Shown here in pieces: positions 1-4,628 of a DNA stretch of 5,947 nt. Each line of letters opens with the position of its first letter. Position 1 is the stretch's first letter. The notes beneath the pieces are model-generated. The model was not told the DNA's origin and searched no databases. It saw only the letters and a list, made by a program, of their open reading frames with translations. This DNA is from Jatrophihabitans sp. (GTDB taxonomy: Bacteria; Actinomycetota; Actinomycetes; Mycobacteriales; Jatrophihabitantaceae): assembly GCA_004299665.1 (NCBI GenBank), contig SCQZ01000103.1, positions 1 to 5,947 on the forward strand, given 5' to 3'. A program made the translations under genes and the position numbers.

Positions 1-858
1 GGCGCCGAGGAACAGCGGCCGGCCGCTGCGCCGCGAGGCGGCGATCAGCCCGTACGCGAGCGCGGTGTTGCCGGTGATGTTGCGGTAGGTGCCGGCGTGC
101 AGCCTGGCCGGCTTGATCTCGTAGGAGACCGCGAACGCCTCGGTCGTCTCGCCGAAGTGGTAGCCGGCCTTGAAGGCGACCGTGTTCGCCTCCGCGATCT
201 CCGGCTGCGCGGCGAACTTCCTGGCGATGAACGCCAGGGTCCCCTCCGTCGGGCGCGAGTACATCCAGCACAGCAGCCCGAGGGCGAACATGTTCTTCGA
301 ACGCCCGGCGTCCTTGCGGGACAGCGCCGTGTTCTCCAGCGCGTCGAGGGTCATCTGCGTCAGGTCGACGGCGTGGACGTGGAACCCCTCCAGCGTGCCG
401 TCCTCGAGCGGATTGCTGCCCCAGCCGATCCGCGCCAGCGCGCGGGTCGTGAAGTCGTGGGTGTCGACGATCAGCGTCGCGCCCTTGGGCAGGTCGGCCA
501 GGTTGGCCTTCAGCGCCGCGGGGTTCATGGCGACCAGGACGTCCGGACGGTCGCCCGGGGTCAGGATGTCGTGGTCGGCGAAGTGCAACTGGAAGCTGCT
601 GACCCCGGCCAGCGTCCCCTGCGGGGCGCGGATCTCGGCCGGAAAGTTCGGGAACGTCGCCAGGTCGTTGCCGAACAGCGCGGTCTCCTGCGTGAACCGG
701 TCACCGGTCAGCTGCATGCCGTCGCCGGAGTCACCCGCGATCCGGATGACGACGCGATCGAGCTGCTGCAGGTTCTTGGTCATCGCGGTCCGGGCCTCCG
801 ACGTGTCGTGGGCGCTCGCAGCGCCGCCGGGGGCGTCCGTCCGGTCCGTGAGGTCCAT
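1..858 (-). CDS. korA: 2-oxoglutarate:ferredoxin oxidoreductase, alpha subunit (KorA), N-terminal part
   Basis: This is the alpha subunit of the two-subunit 2-oxoacid:ferredoxin oxidoreductase, which with KorB (TPP-binding) oxidatively decarboxylates 2-oxoglutarate to succinyl-CoA and reduces ferredoxin in the cytoplasm. The minus strand reads open for 286 codons from 858 to the window edge. It contains DRVVIRIAGDSGDGMQLTGD, FPAEIRAPQGTLAGVSSFQ, VLVAMNPAALKANL, IVDTHDF, SKNMFALGL and GETTEAFAVSYE, all hallmarks of the fused gamma domain that opens actinobacterial KorA. The last residues (YRNITGNTALAYGLIAAS..LFLGA) begin the pyrimidine-binding alpha domain, so roughly half the protein and presumably korB lie off the left edge. 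The start is uncertain. ATG 858 is chosen because codons between 858 and 783 keep G/C third positions almost throughout and mycobacterial KorA has a similar N-terminal extension. ATG 783 has the better Shine-Dalgarno (GGAGG at 795-799, 11-base spacing); ATG 894 is also in frame but overlaps a -10-like hexamer. Confidence 0.93.
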   Translation of the reverse strand, partial: MDLTDRTDAPGGAASAHDTSEARTAMTKNLQQLDRVVIRIAGDSGDGMQLTGDRFTQETALFGNDLATFPNFPAEIRAPQGTLAGVSSFQLHFADHDILTPGDRPDVLVAMNPAALKANLADLPKGATLIVDTHDFTTRALARIGWGSNPLEDGTLEGFHVHAVDLTQMTLDALENTALSRKDAGRSKNMFALGLLCWMYSRPTEGTLAFIARKFAAQPEIAEANTVAFKAGYHFGETTEAFAVSYEIKPARLHAGTYRNITGNTALAYGLIAASRRSGRPLFLGA

Positions 859-892
859 GGCGTCCGGGCCTGCCGGCACCGCGAACGCGCCC

Positions 893-898
893 ATTCTA
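893..898 (-). promoter_or_regulatory. Possible -10 element for korA
   Basis: The minus strand reads TAGAAT here, a good match to the TANNNT -10 consensus, in the divergent spacer before korA. It would start transcription near 886, giving a short leader to ATG 858. No convincing -35 hexamer lies 16-19 bases upstream. The element also overlaps the farthest in-frame ATG (894), which argues against that ATG being the start. This is pattern-based inference only. Confidence 0.28.
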
Positions 899-1071
899 CG
901 ATCGTGCCGCCGGTTTGGGTCGGTGCCGTGCCTCACCCGCCGGCGGTGCCGGTAATGGACCGTTTTGGTCCGCCTTGTGCTGCGAATTTCCCGGCGCGGC
1001 GATCCCGCGCGTGAGGAAGGGCGTTGGTGGGGGTAGAAGCGGTTCCGACCGCCCCCCGAATGCGAGCGCCC

Positions 1072-1078
1072 GAGGAGA
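1072..1078 (+). promoter_or_regulatory. Ribosome binding site fixing the GTG start at 1084
   Basis: GAGGAGA lies 5 bases before GTG 1084. It decides the start in favour of this GTG over an upstream in-frame TTG at 1024, which has no comparable site. Confidence 0.7.
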
Positions 1079-1083
1079 CAGTC

Positions 1084-1485
1084 GTGTCCGAACTCGTCCT
1101 ACCCGCCTTCCATCTCGACTGCCGCGACTGGGTCGTGGTCGCGCCGGAGGAGGTCGGGCTGTCCGACGAGGTCGACGGCCCCCCCGTGCTGGCGGTGCTG
1201 AGCACGGTGGTCCTCGACGACGGCAGCTTCCGCCCGGCCCGCGGGGTGCTCACCGTCGGGGTGCTGGACAGCGAGGTGCCGTGCCGCTCGCTCGGTGCCT
1301 GCGTGGCGCGCCGGATCGTCGACGAGGCGGCCGGGGACTGCGCCGAGGAGTCGCGCCGCTACCTGATGCCGGCGCCGGAGGGCGAACTGGCCGTCGTGGC
1401 CGACTTCGCGCTGGCCGACGACGCCGACGGCGCGATCATCGACCGGGTCGAGTCGCTGATGCGCTCGTTCCGCTGGGCGGCGTAG
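1084..1485 (+). CDS. Hypothetical acidic protein, 133 aa
   Basis: I do not recognise this gene. The 133-residue product (MSELVLPAFHLDCRDWVVVA... to ...VESLMRSFRWAA) has no signal peptide and no membrane segment. It is strongly acidic, with about 25 Asp/Glu against 11 Arg and no Lys, and contains four scattered Cys that do not form an obvious metal motif. Alternating hydrophobic stretches (PPVLAVLSTVVLDD, GVLTVGVLDSEV, ELAVVADFALAD) suggest a small beta-rich alpha/beta fold ending in a helix. Third codon positions are almost all G/C, and a strong ribosome binding site sits 5 bases before the GTG, so it is very probably real. It stands alone: korA is divergent on its left, and the carbonic anhydrase converges on it 16 bases to the right. 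Actinobacteria-restricted conserved hypothetical is the best description; no function should be assigned. Confidence 0.8.
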   Translation: MSELVLPAFHLDCRDWVVVAPEEVGLSDEVDGPPVLAVLSTVVLDDGSFRPARGVLTVGVLDSEVPCRSLGACVARRIVDEAAGDCAEESRRYLMPAPEGELAVVADFALADDADGAIIDRVESLMRSFRWAA

Positions 1486-1501
1486 GCGTAGTACCGCTCG
1501 G

Positions 1502-1987
1502 TCAGGCGACCGCGGCCAGCCGCCCGGCGGCCACGTCGAAGACGAAACCGTGGACCGCGTCGCGCGCGGGCAGCCACGGGCACTCGCGCACCCGCTGCAC
1601 GGACCGGCGCACCTGGTCGGCGGGGTCGGTGAAGCCGGGCACGTCCCAGCCGGGGGTCTGGCCGGTCTGCGCGAGTTCGGCACGGAACGCGGTGTCGTCG
1701 AAGCCGGTCATGCCGCAGTCGGTGTGGTGCAAGATGGCGACCTCGGTGGTGCCGAGCGCCCGCTGGCTGATCGCCAGCGACCGCAGCACGTCCTCGGTGA
1801 TCAGCCCGCCGCCGTTGCGCAGGATGTGCGCGTCCCCGATCCCCAGCCCCAGCGCCGCGAACATGTCGATGCGCGAGTCCATGCAACTGACGACGGCCAG
1901 CCGCAGGCGCGGTTCCTTCGGCCGGGGACCGGGGAAGGTCGCAACATATTCGGCATTGGCACGCAGGAGTTCGTCGACAGCGGACAT
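1502..1987 (-). CDS. canA: Beta-class carbonic anhydrase, CanA (Rv1284)-like
   Basis: A zinc enzyme for reversible CO2 hydration to bicarbonate in the cytoplasm, supplying carboxylases and pH balance. The 161-residue product matches the short actinobacterial CanA type (M. tuberculosis Rv1284 is 163 residues, from memory) rather than the longer CanB type. Zinc ligands and the catalytic dyad are all visible: Cys35 with Asp37 and Arg39 in SCMDSR, and His88 and Cys91 in HHTDCGM. The segments HILRNGGGLITEDVLRSLAISQ and GFVFDVAAGRL are family signatures. ATG 1987 gives the expected length and N-terminus (MSAVDELLRANAEYVATF); the minus-strand frame stays open far beyond it into htpX, but that extension is antisense shadow. 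No clear Shine-Dalgarno precedes ATG 1987. An in-frame TTG four codons upstream is an alternative start. The gene is divergent from htpX and convergent with the 1084 gene. Confidence 0.95.
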   Translation of the reverse strand: MSAVDELLRANAEYVATFPGPRPKEPRLRLAVVSCMDSRIDMFAALGLGIGDAHILRNGGGLITEDVLRSLAISQRALGTTEVAILHHTDCGMTGFDDTAFRAELAQTGQTPGWDVPGFTDPADQVRRSVQRVRECPWLPARDAVHGFVFDVAAGRLAAVA

Positions 1988-2003
1988 ACCCGCAGTCAAC
2001 CAT

Positions 2004-2040
2004 CCGGGAACGAAGCGACCCGGGTCGGCCGTTCTCCCGG
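2004..2040. promoter_or_regulatory. Imperfect dyad in the canA/htpX divergent spacer
   Basis: The core CGACCCGGGTCG (2016-2027) is a perfect 12-bp palindrome. It is flanked by a second inverted pair: CCGGGAACG on the left from 2004, and CGTTCTCCCGG on the right ending at 2040, with one extra base in the right arm. The element fills most of the 54 bases between two divergent starts, so a shared operator is plausible. As RNA it could instead form a hairpin ending directly before the htpX ATG at 2042. Neither role is proven by sequence alone. Confidence 0.45.
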
Positions 2041-2041
2041 T

Positions 2042-2902
2042 ATGCCGCAACTGCGCAACACGCTGAAGACCGCCGCGCTGTTCGGCGTCCTCGGCGCGCT
2101 GATCGTGCTGATCGGCGGCGCGGTCGGGGGGCGCAGCGGGCTGCTGATCGCGCTGCTGATCGCCGTGGGCCTGAACGGGTTCAGCTACGTCTACTCCGAC
2201 CGCCTCGCCCTGTCCGCGATGCGCGCGCAGCCGGTGTCGCAGGCGCAGCAACCGGTGATGTACCGGATCGTGCGGGAACTGGCGACCGCCGCGCGCCAGC
2301 CGATGCCGCGGCTGTACGTCTCGCCGACGAGTGCGCCGAACGCCTTCGCCACCGGGCGCTCGCCGCGCCACGCCGCGGTGTGCTGCACCGCCGGGATCCT
2401 GGGCATGCTCGACGAGCGGGAACTGCGCGCCGTCCTGGGCCACGAACTGAGCCACGTCTACAACCGCGACATCCTGATCTCCTCGGTAGCCGGGACGCTG
2501 GCCGCGTGCATCACCTACATCGCGCAGTTCGCGCTGTTCTTCGGCGGCGGCTCGCGTGATCGCGACCGCAACCCGCTGGCCGCGCTGCTGATGCTGATCG
2601 TCGGCCCGCTCGCGGCGATGCTGATCCAGTTGGCGATCAGCCGGTCGCGGGAGTTCCAGGCCGACGCGTCCGGCGCCGCGCTCTCCCACGACCCGCTCGG
2701 GCTGGCCTCCGCGCTGCGCAAGGTGGAGGCGGGGGCGGCGGCCCGGCCGCTGGCGCCCTCACCGCGGCTGCAGACCACCTCGCACCTGATGATCGCCGAG
2801 CCGTTCCGGGTGCGGTCGCTGTTCTCGACGCACCCGCCCATGGCGGCGCGCATCGCGCGGCTGGAAGAGATGGCGCGTTCGGACCCGAGATTTCTTCGGT
2901 AA
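2042..2902 (+). CDS. htpX: HtpX-type M48 zinc metalloprotease
   Basis: A membrane-bound zinc endopeptidase of family M48B that degrades misfolded or damaged membrane proteins, with its active site facing the cytoplasm. The 286-residue product is the normal HtpX length. Two hydrophobic segments at about residues 11-29 and 34-51 form the N-terminal membrane hairpin. The conserved block QPVMYRIVRELATAA...PRLYVSPTSAPNAFATG follows at about 70-105. The catalytic motif HELSH is at 134-138 (His134 and His138 zinc ligands, Glu135 catalytic), and Glu204 in SREFQAD supplies the third ligand. Two further hydrophobic stretches (about 148-167 and 179-199) complete the usual four-segment topology, and FSTHPP at 261-266 is the typical C-terminal signature. 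No Shine-Dalgarno is evident before ATG 2042, so translation may be leaderless or weakly initiated. It is divergent from canA and converges with yajQ across 21 bases. Confidence 0.96.
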   Translation: MPQLRNTLKTAALFGVLGALIVLIGGAVGGRSGLLIALLIAVGLNGFSYVYSDRLALSAMRAQPVSQAQQPVMYRIVRELATAARQPMPRLYVSPTSAPNAFATGRSPRHAAVCCTAGILGMLDERELRAVLGHELSHVYNRDILISSVAGTLAACITYIAQFALFFGGGSRDRDRNPLAALLMLIVGPLAAMLIQLAISRSREFQADASGAALSHDPLGLASALRKVEAGAAARPLAPSPRLQTTSHLMIAEPFRVRSLFSTHPPMAARIARLEEMARSDPRFLR

Positions 2903-2923
2903 GCGAGGTGTGGGCCGCAGCCG

Positions 2924-3415
2924 TCAGCGGTAGTTGGTGAACTGCAGCGGGACGTCCAGGTCGGCGTTCTTGAGCAGGGCGATGACCGCCTGCAGGTCGT
3001 CCTTCTTCTTGCCCGAGACGCGGAGCTGGTCGCCCTGGATCTGGGCCTGGACACCCTTCGGGCCGTCGTCGCGGATCAGCTTGGCGATCTTCTTGGCCCG
3101 GTCCGAGTCGATTCCCTGGCGCAGCGTGCCCGCGATGACGTACTGCTTGCCGGACGACTTCGGTTCGGCCGCGTCGAGGGCCTTCAGCGAGATCTGGCGC
3201 TTCACGAGCTTGTCCTTGAAGACCTCCAGCGCCGCCTTCGCCCGCTCCTCGGTGTCCGCCTTGATCGTGACGCCGAGCTCCCCGGCCCACACGATGGACG
3301 CGTTCGTGCCCCGGAAGTCGAAACGCTGCGCGACCTCCTTGGCGGCCTGGTTGAGCGCGTTGTCGACCTCCTGGTGGTCGATCTTGCTCACGACGTCGAA
3401 CGACGGGTCTGCCAC
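2924..3415 (-). CDS. yajQ: YajQ-family nucleotide-binding protein
   Basis: A small cytoplasmic protein of the YajQ (DUF520) family: two intertwined ferredoxin-like domains that bind nucleotides or nucleic acid. Some proteobacterial members are reported to bind cyclic di-GMP; the role in actinobacteria is not settled. The 163-residue length is standard. Signatures seen are the N-terminal ADPSFDVVSKIDHQEVDNA, RFDFRGTN, IKADTEERAKAALEVFKDKL, and the C-terminal DLQAVIALLKNADLDVPLQFTNYR, which ends as the family does. The GTG start at 3415 is fixed by GGAGG at 3422-3426 with 6-base spacing and by the family N-terminus. It lies downstream of the tRNA-Tyr gene on the same strand, separated by a strong hairpin, so it probably uses its own promoter; TACCGT at 3446-3451 (minus strand) is a possible -10. 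I recall htpX and yajQ also lying near each other in mycobacteria (Rv0563, Rv0566c). Confidence 0.96.
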   Translation of the reverse strand: MADPSFDVVSKIDHQEVDNALNQAAKEVAQRFDFRGTNASIVWAGELGVTIKADTEERAKAALEVFKDKLVKRQISLKALDAAEPKSSGKQYVIAGTLRQGIDSDRAKKIAKLIRDDGPKGVQAQIQGDQLRVSGKKKDDLQAVIALLKNADLDVPLQFTNYR

Positions 3416-3421
3416 GGTCAA

Positions 3422-3426
3422 CCTCC
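3422..3426 (-). promoter_or_regulatory. Ribosome binding site of yajQ
   Basis: GGAGG on the minus strand sits 6 bases before GTG 3415 and selects that start; the frame stays open upstream but carries no family sequence there. Confidence 0.7.
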
Positions 3427-3466
3427 GAGGTGGTCGGTCCTGCCGACGGTAGCCCGGACCGGAACG

Positions 3467-3511
3467 GGCGATGGGCGCCCCCGCCGGGGTGCGGCGGGAG
3501 CGCCCATCGCC
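3467..3511 (-). terminator. Long GC hairpin, likely tRNA-Tyr terminator
   Basis: A 20-base inverted repeat (3467-3486 and 3492-3511) with a 5-base loop. The single imperfection is a G-U pair in minus-strand RNA but a C-A mismatch in plus-strand RNA, so the fold is better on the minus strand. It starts 6 bases after the tRNA 3' end, the normal place for a terminator. No U-tract follows, as is common for actinobacterial hairpin terminators. It would also insulate yajQ from tRNA transcription. A processing signal is an alternative. Confidence 0.75.
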
Positions 3512-3517
3512 GGGCCG

Positions 3518-3599
3518 TGGCAGCGCCAGGATTCGAACCTGGGAAGGCAGAGCCGTCTGATTTACAGTCAGATTCCTTTGGCCACTCGGACACACTGCC
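3518..3599 (-). tRNA. tRNA-Tyr (anticodon GUA)
   Basis: The 82-base minus-strand sequence folds as a class II tRNA. The acceptor arms GGCAGTG and CGCTGCC pair over seven positions with one G-U. The D-arm region is TCCGAGTGGCCAAAGGA, the anticodon stem TCTGA/TCAGA encloses loop CTGTAAA with anticodon GTA, a long variable arm (CGGCTCTGCCTTC) typical of bacterial tRNA-Tyr follows, and the T-arm is CCAGG-TTCGAAT-CCTGG. The discriminator base is A, and CCA is not encoded (CGG follows), so it must be added enzymatically. The gene is intact; I see no duplicated 3' end nearby that would mark an integrated element. Confidence 0.96.
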
Positions 3600-3609
3600 G
3601 TGCCGCTAC

Positions 3610-3615
3610 ATAGTA
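3610..3615 (-). promoter_or_regulatory. -10 element of the tRNA-Tyr promoter
   Basis: The minus strand reads TACTAT, close to the TATAAT consensus, 10 bases before the mature tRNA 5' end, which is typical for a stable RNA promoter. The -35 region is poor (TGTCCG at 17-base spacing) and lies in a tandem 7-bp repeat (ACCGGAC twice, 3631-3644). Confidence 0.55.
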
Positions 3616-3672
3616 CAGAGCGCGCCGGCCACCGGACACCGGACGGGCGTGGCCGCGCCCCCGGCCAGGGGC

Positions 3673-3685
3673 GTGCGGTCTGCAC
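3673..3685. promoter_or_regulatory. Inverted repeat GTGC-N5-GCAC, distal copy
   Basis: GTGCGGTCTGCAC is the first of two matching inverted repeats in the leader of the diiron oxidase operon. Its centre (3679) is 33 bp from the centre of the second copy, about three helical turns, so both would face the same side of the DNA. It is a candidate operator; no regulator gene is present in the window. Confidence 0.45.
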
Positions 3686-3705
3686 AAGGAAATCGCGTAT
3701 CCCGT

Positions 3706-3718
3706 GTGCTGCTTGCAC
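3706..3718. promoter_or_regulatory. Inverted repeat GTGC-N5-GCAC, proximal copy
   Basis: GTGCTGCTTGCAC matches the copy at 3673-3685 in 10 of 13 positions; all differences are in the 5-base spacer. Its right half overlaps TTGCAC (3713-3718), a possible -35, but no -10 lies at normal spacing. If TAGCGT (3743-3748) is the -10, this site would be centred near -43 and the other near -76, positions usual for an activator. That placement is inference. Confidence 0.45.
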
Positions 3719-3760
3719 GTAGCTCGGTGCCTGCCGTCTTCCTAGCGTGAGGGCCATCGG

Positions 3761-3797
3761 CGAGCCGGGATCCCGGCGGCCGCGGGTCGTCGGCTCG
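3761..3797 (+). promoter_or_regulatory. Leader palindrome and alternative stem before the diiron oxidase gene
   Basis: GCCGGGATCCCGGC (3764-3777) is a perfect 14-bp palindrome, able to fold as a 5-bp stem with a GATC loop. CGAGCCG (3761-3767) can alternatively pair with CGGCTCG (3791-3797). The two folds share bases and exclude each other. They end about 20 bases before ATG 3818 and just upstream of its ribosome binding site. A regulatory role is possible but unproven in such GC-rich DNA. Confidence 0.3.
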
Positions 3798-3817
3798 ATC
3801 GGAAGAAAGGGAAAGGC

Positions 3818-4531
3818 ATGACCGAGTTGCTCTCGAAGGAAGAGTTCCGCAGCGCGCTCGAGGGTGCGATCAAGGGCCGGGAGGCGAAGAACGCATCCTT
3901 CAGCCTCGCGTGGGCGGAGGGCAAGCTGCAGCGGCACCACTTCGCCCGGTGGGCGGAGAACCACTACCACTACGTCGGGCCGTTCGCCGACTACCTCGGA
4001 TACATCTACGGCAACACGCCGGACCACTTCACCGAGGCCAAGGACTTCCTGCTGCAGAACATGTACGAAGAAGAGGTCGCGGACATCCGGCACACCGACC
4101 TGCTGATCCGTTTCGCGGAGGCGTGCGGCACCACGCGCGAGCGGGTCGTGGACCCCAACAACGCCAACGCCGTGACCCGCGGGCTGCAGGCCTGGTGCTA
4201 CGCGACCTCCATGCGCGAGCACTTCGCGGTTGCCACCGCCGCCATGGTCGTGGGGCTGGAGTCCCAGGTACCCAGCATCTACAAGAAGCAGATCGTCCCG
4301 CTGCGCGAGGCGTACGGCTTCTCCGAGGACGAGATCGAGTTCTTCGACCTGCACATCACCTCGGACGTCGTCCACGGCGAGCGCGGGTACCAGATCGTGC
4401 TGGAGTGCGCCGACACCCCCGAGCTCCAGCAGCGCTGCCTGCAGTTCGTGCGGTGGGGGGCCGAGATGCGTTACGCGTACACGCGAGCGCTGTACGACAC
4501 CTACGTCGGTCCGGACCTGGCCGCGGCCTGA
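3818..4531 (+). CDS. PqqC/TenA-fold heme-oxygenase-like diiron oxidase (HDO)
   Basis: A 237-residue helical protein of the PqqC/TenA/CADD superfamily, likely a soluble O2-using enzyme. Residues 36-65 (KLQRHHFARWAENHYHYV..) and 91-110 resemble PqqC. Unlike cofactor-free PqqC, it carries the six-ligand pattern of heme-oxygenase-like diiron oxidases: Glu85-x6-His92, Glu148 (GLESQVP), then His179-x3-Asp183-x2-His186 (HITSDVVH). Spacings match the Chlamydia CADD ligands as I recall them (E81, H88, E142, H174, D178, H181). The residue before Glu148 is Leu, whereas CADD has a Tyr there, so CADD's self-sacrificing tyrosine chemistry is less likely. ATG 3818 follows the purine-rich site AAGGGAAAGG. 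Gene order with a Rieske ferredoxin and reductase points to an NAD(P)H-fed monooxygenase, desaturase or C-C cleaving oxidase. No other pqq genes are seen, so a PQQ role is not supported. The substrate is unknown. Confidence 0.88.
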   Translation: MTELLSKEEFRSALEGAIKGREAKNASFSLAWAEGKLQRHHFARWAENHYHYVGPFADYLGYIYGNTPDHFTEAKDFLLQNMYEEEVADIRHTDLLIRFAEACGTTRERVVDPNNANAVTRGLQAWCYATSMREHFAVATAAMVVGLESQVPSIYKKQIVPLREAYGFSEDEIEFFDLHITSDVVHGERGYQIVLECADTPELQQRCLQFVRWGAEMRYAYTRALYDTYVGPDLAAA

Positions 4532-4582
4532 CGCCGCCGTGCCCGGCCCGGCCCGATGGCGGGGCGCGGGGCGGCCCGAGGA

Positions 4583-4604
4583 CGGGCGCTGACTACGGCG
4601 CCCG
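4583..4604 (+). other. Small hairpin in the oxidase-ferredoxin gap
   Basis: CGGGCGC (4583-4589) pairs with GCGCCCG (4598-4604) over seven bases with an 8-base loop, inside the 97-base gap between the oxidase stop and the ferredoxin start. It could modulate expression or mRNA stability within the operon, but a stem this short can occur by chance in DNA this GC-rich. Confidence 0.25.
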
Positions 4605-4616
4605 ACACCTTGACCC

Positions 4617-4622
4617 GAGGAG
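4617..4622 (+). promoter_or_regulatory. Ribosome binding site of the Rieske ferredoxin
   Basis: GAGGAG sits 6 bases before GTG 4629. It decides the start: the nearby ATGs at 4624 and 4633 are in other frames. Confidence 0.75.
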
Positions 4623-4628
4623 CATGCA

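Larger units (their letters stand above)
859..1083. other. Divergent intergenic spacer between korA and the 1084 gene
   Basis: These 225 bases separate two divergently oriented genes and should hold both promoters. The only elements I can point to are the TAGAAT on the minus strand (893-898), an overlapping TACGAT on the plus strand (897-902), and an ACGATCGT palindrome (898-905). The stretch around 900-1000 is less G/C-biased than the flanking genes, as expected for a promoter region. I see no RNA gene, repeat or additional coding sequence. Confidence 0.5.

Noticed and set aside
97..1014. Long plus-strand open frames over the korA region (also 170-955)
   Set aside because: Arg/Gly/Val-rich nonsense products antisense to a clear KorA reading frame; typical shadow frames of high-GC DNA.
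1998..2003. TTGACT-like hexamer upstream of canA on the minus strand as a -35
   Set aside because: A -10 at proper spacing would fall inside the canA coding sequence and none is visible there.
915..2066. 383-codon plus-strand frame spanning the 1084 gene and canA
   Set aside because: Low-complexity Arg/Gly/Ala/Ser translation that overlaps two better-supported genes, one on the opposite strand.
1988..2689. N-terminal extension of the carbonic anhydrase frame into htpX
   Set aside because: The frame is open, but the residues are antisense htpX and the carbonic anhydrase family starts at ATG 1987.
2903..2923. Bidirectional terminator between htpX and yajQ
   Set aside because: The 21-base convergent gap holds no convincing stem-loop; the same is true of the 16-base gap at 1486-1501.
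3518..3599. tRNA-Tyr as the attachment site of an integrated element
   Set aside because: No integrase gene or repeated tRNA 3' end is visible in the window, and the accessory-looking genes are on the 5' side.
3713..3748. TTGCAC and TAGCGT as one -35/-10 promoter for the oxidase operon
   Set aside because: The spacing between the two hexamers is 24 bases, too long for a standard sigma-70 promoter; TAGCGT alone may still be an activator-dependent -10.
3430..3750. Plus-strand frame across the tRNA-Tyr gene
   Set aside because: It is antisense to the tRNA and its terminator and has no recognisable protein features.
3818..4531. PQQ biosynthesis protein PqqC or thiaminase TenA as the function of this gene
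   Set aside because: Only the fold is shared. No pqqA, B, D, E or thi genes are present, and the HDO metal-ligand pattern is complete.
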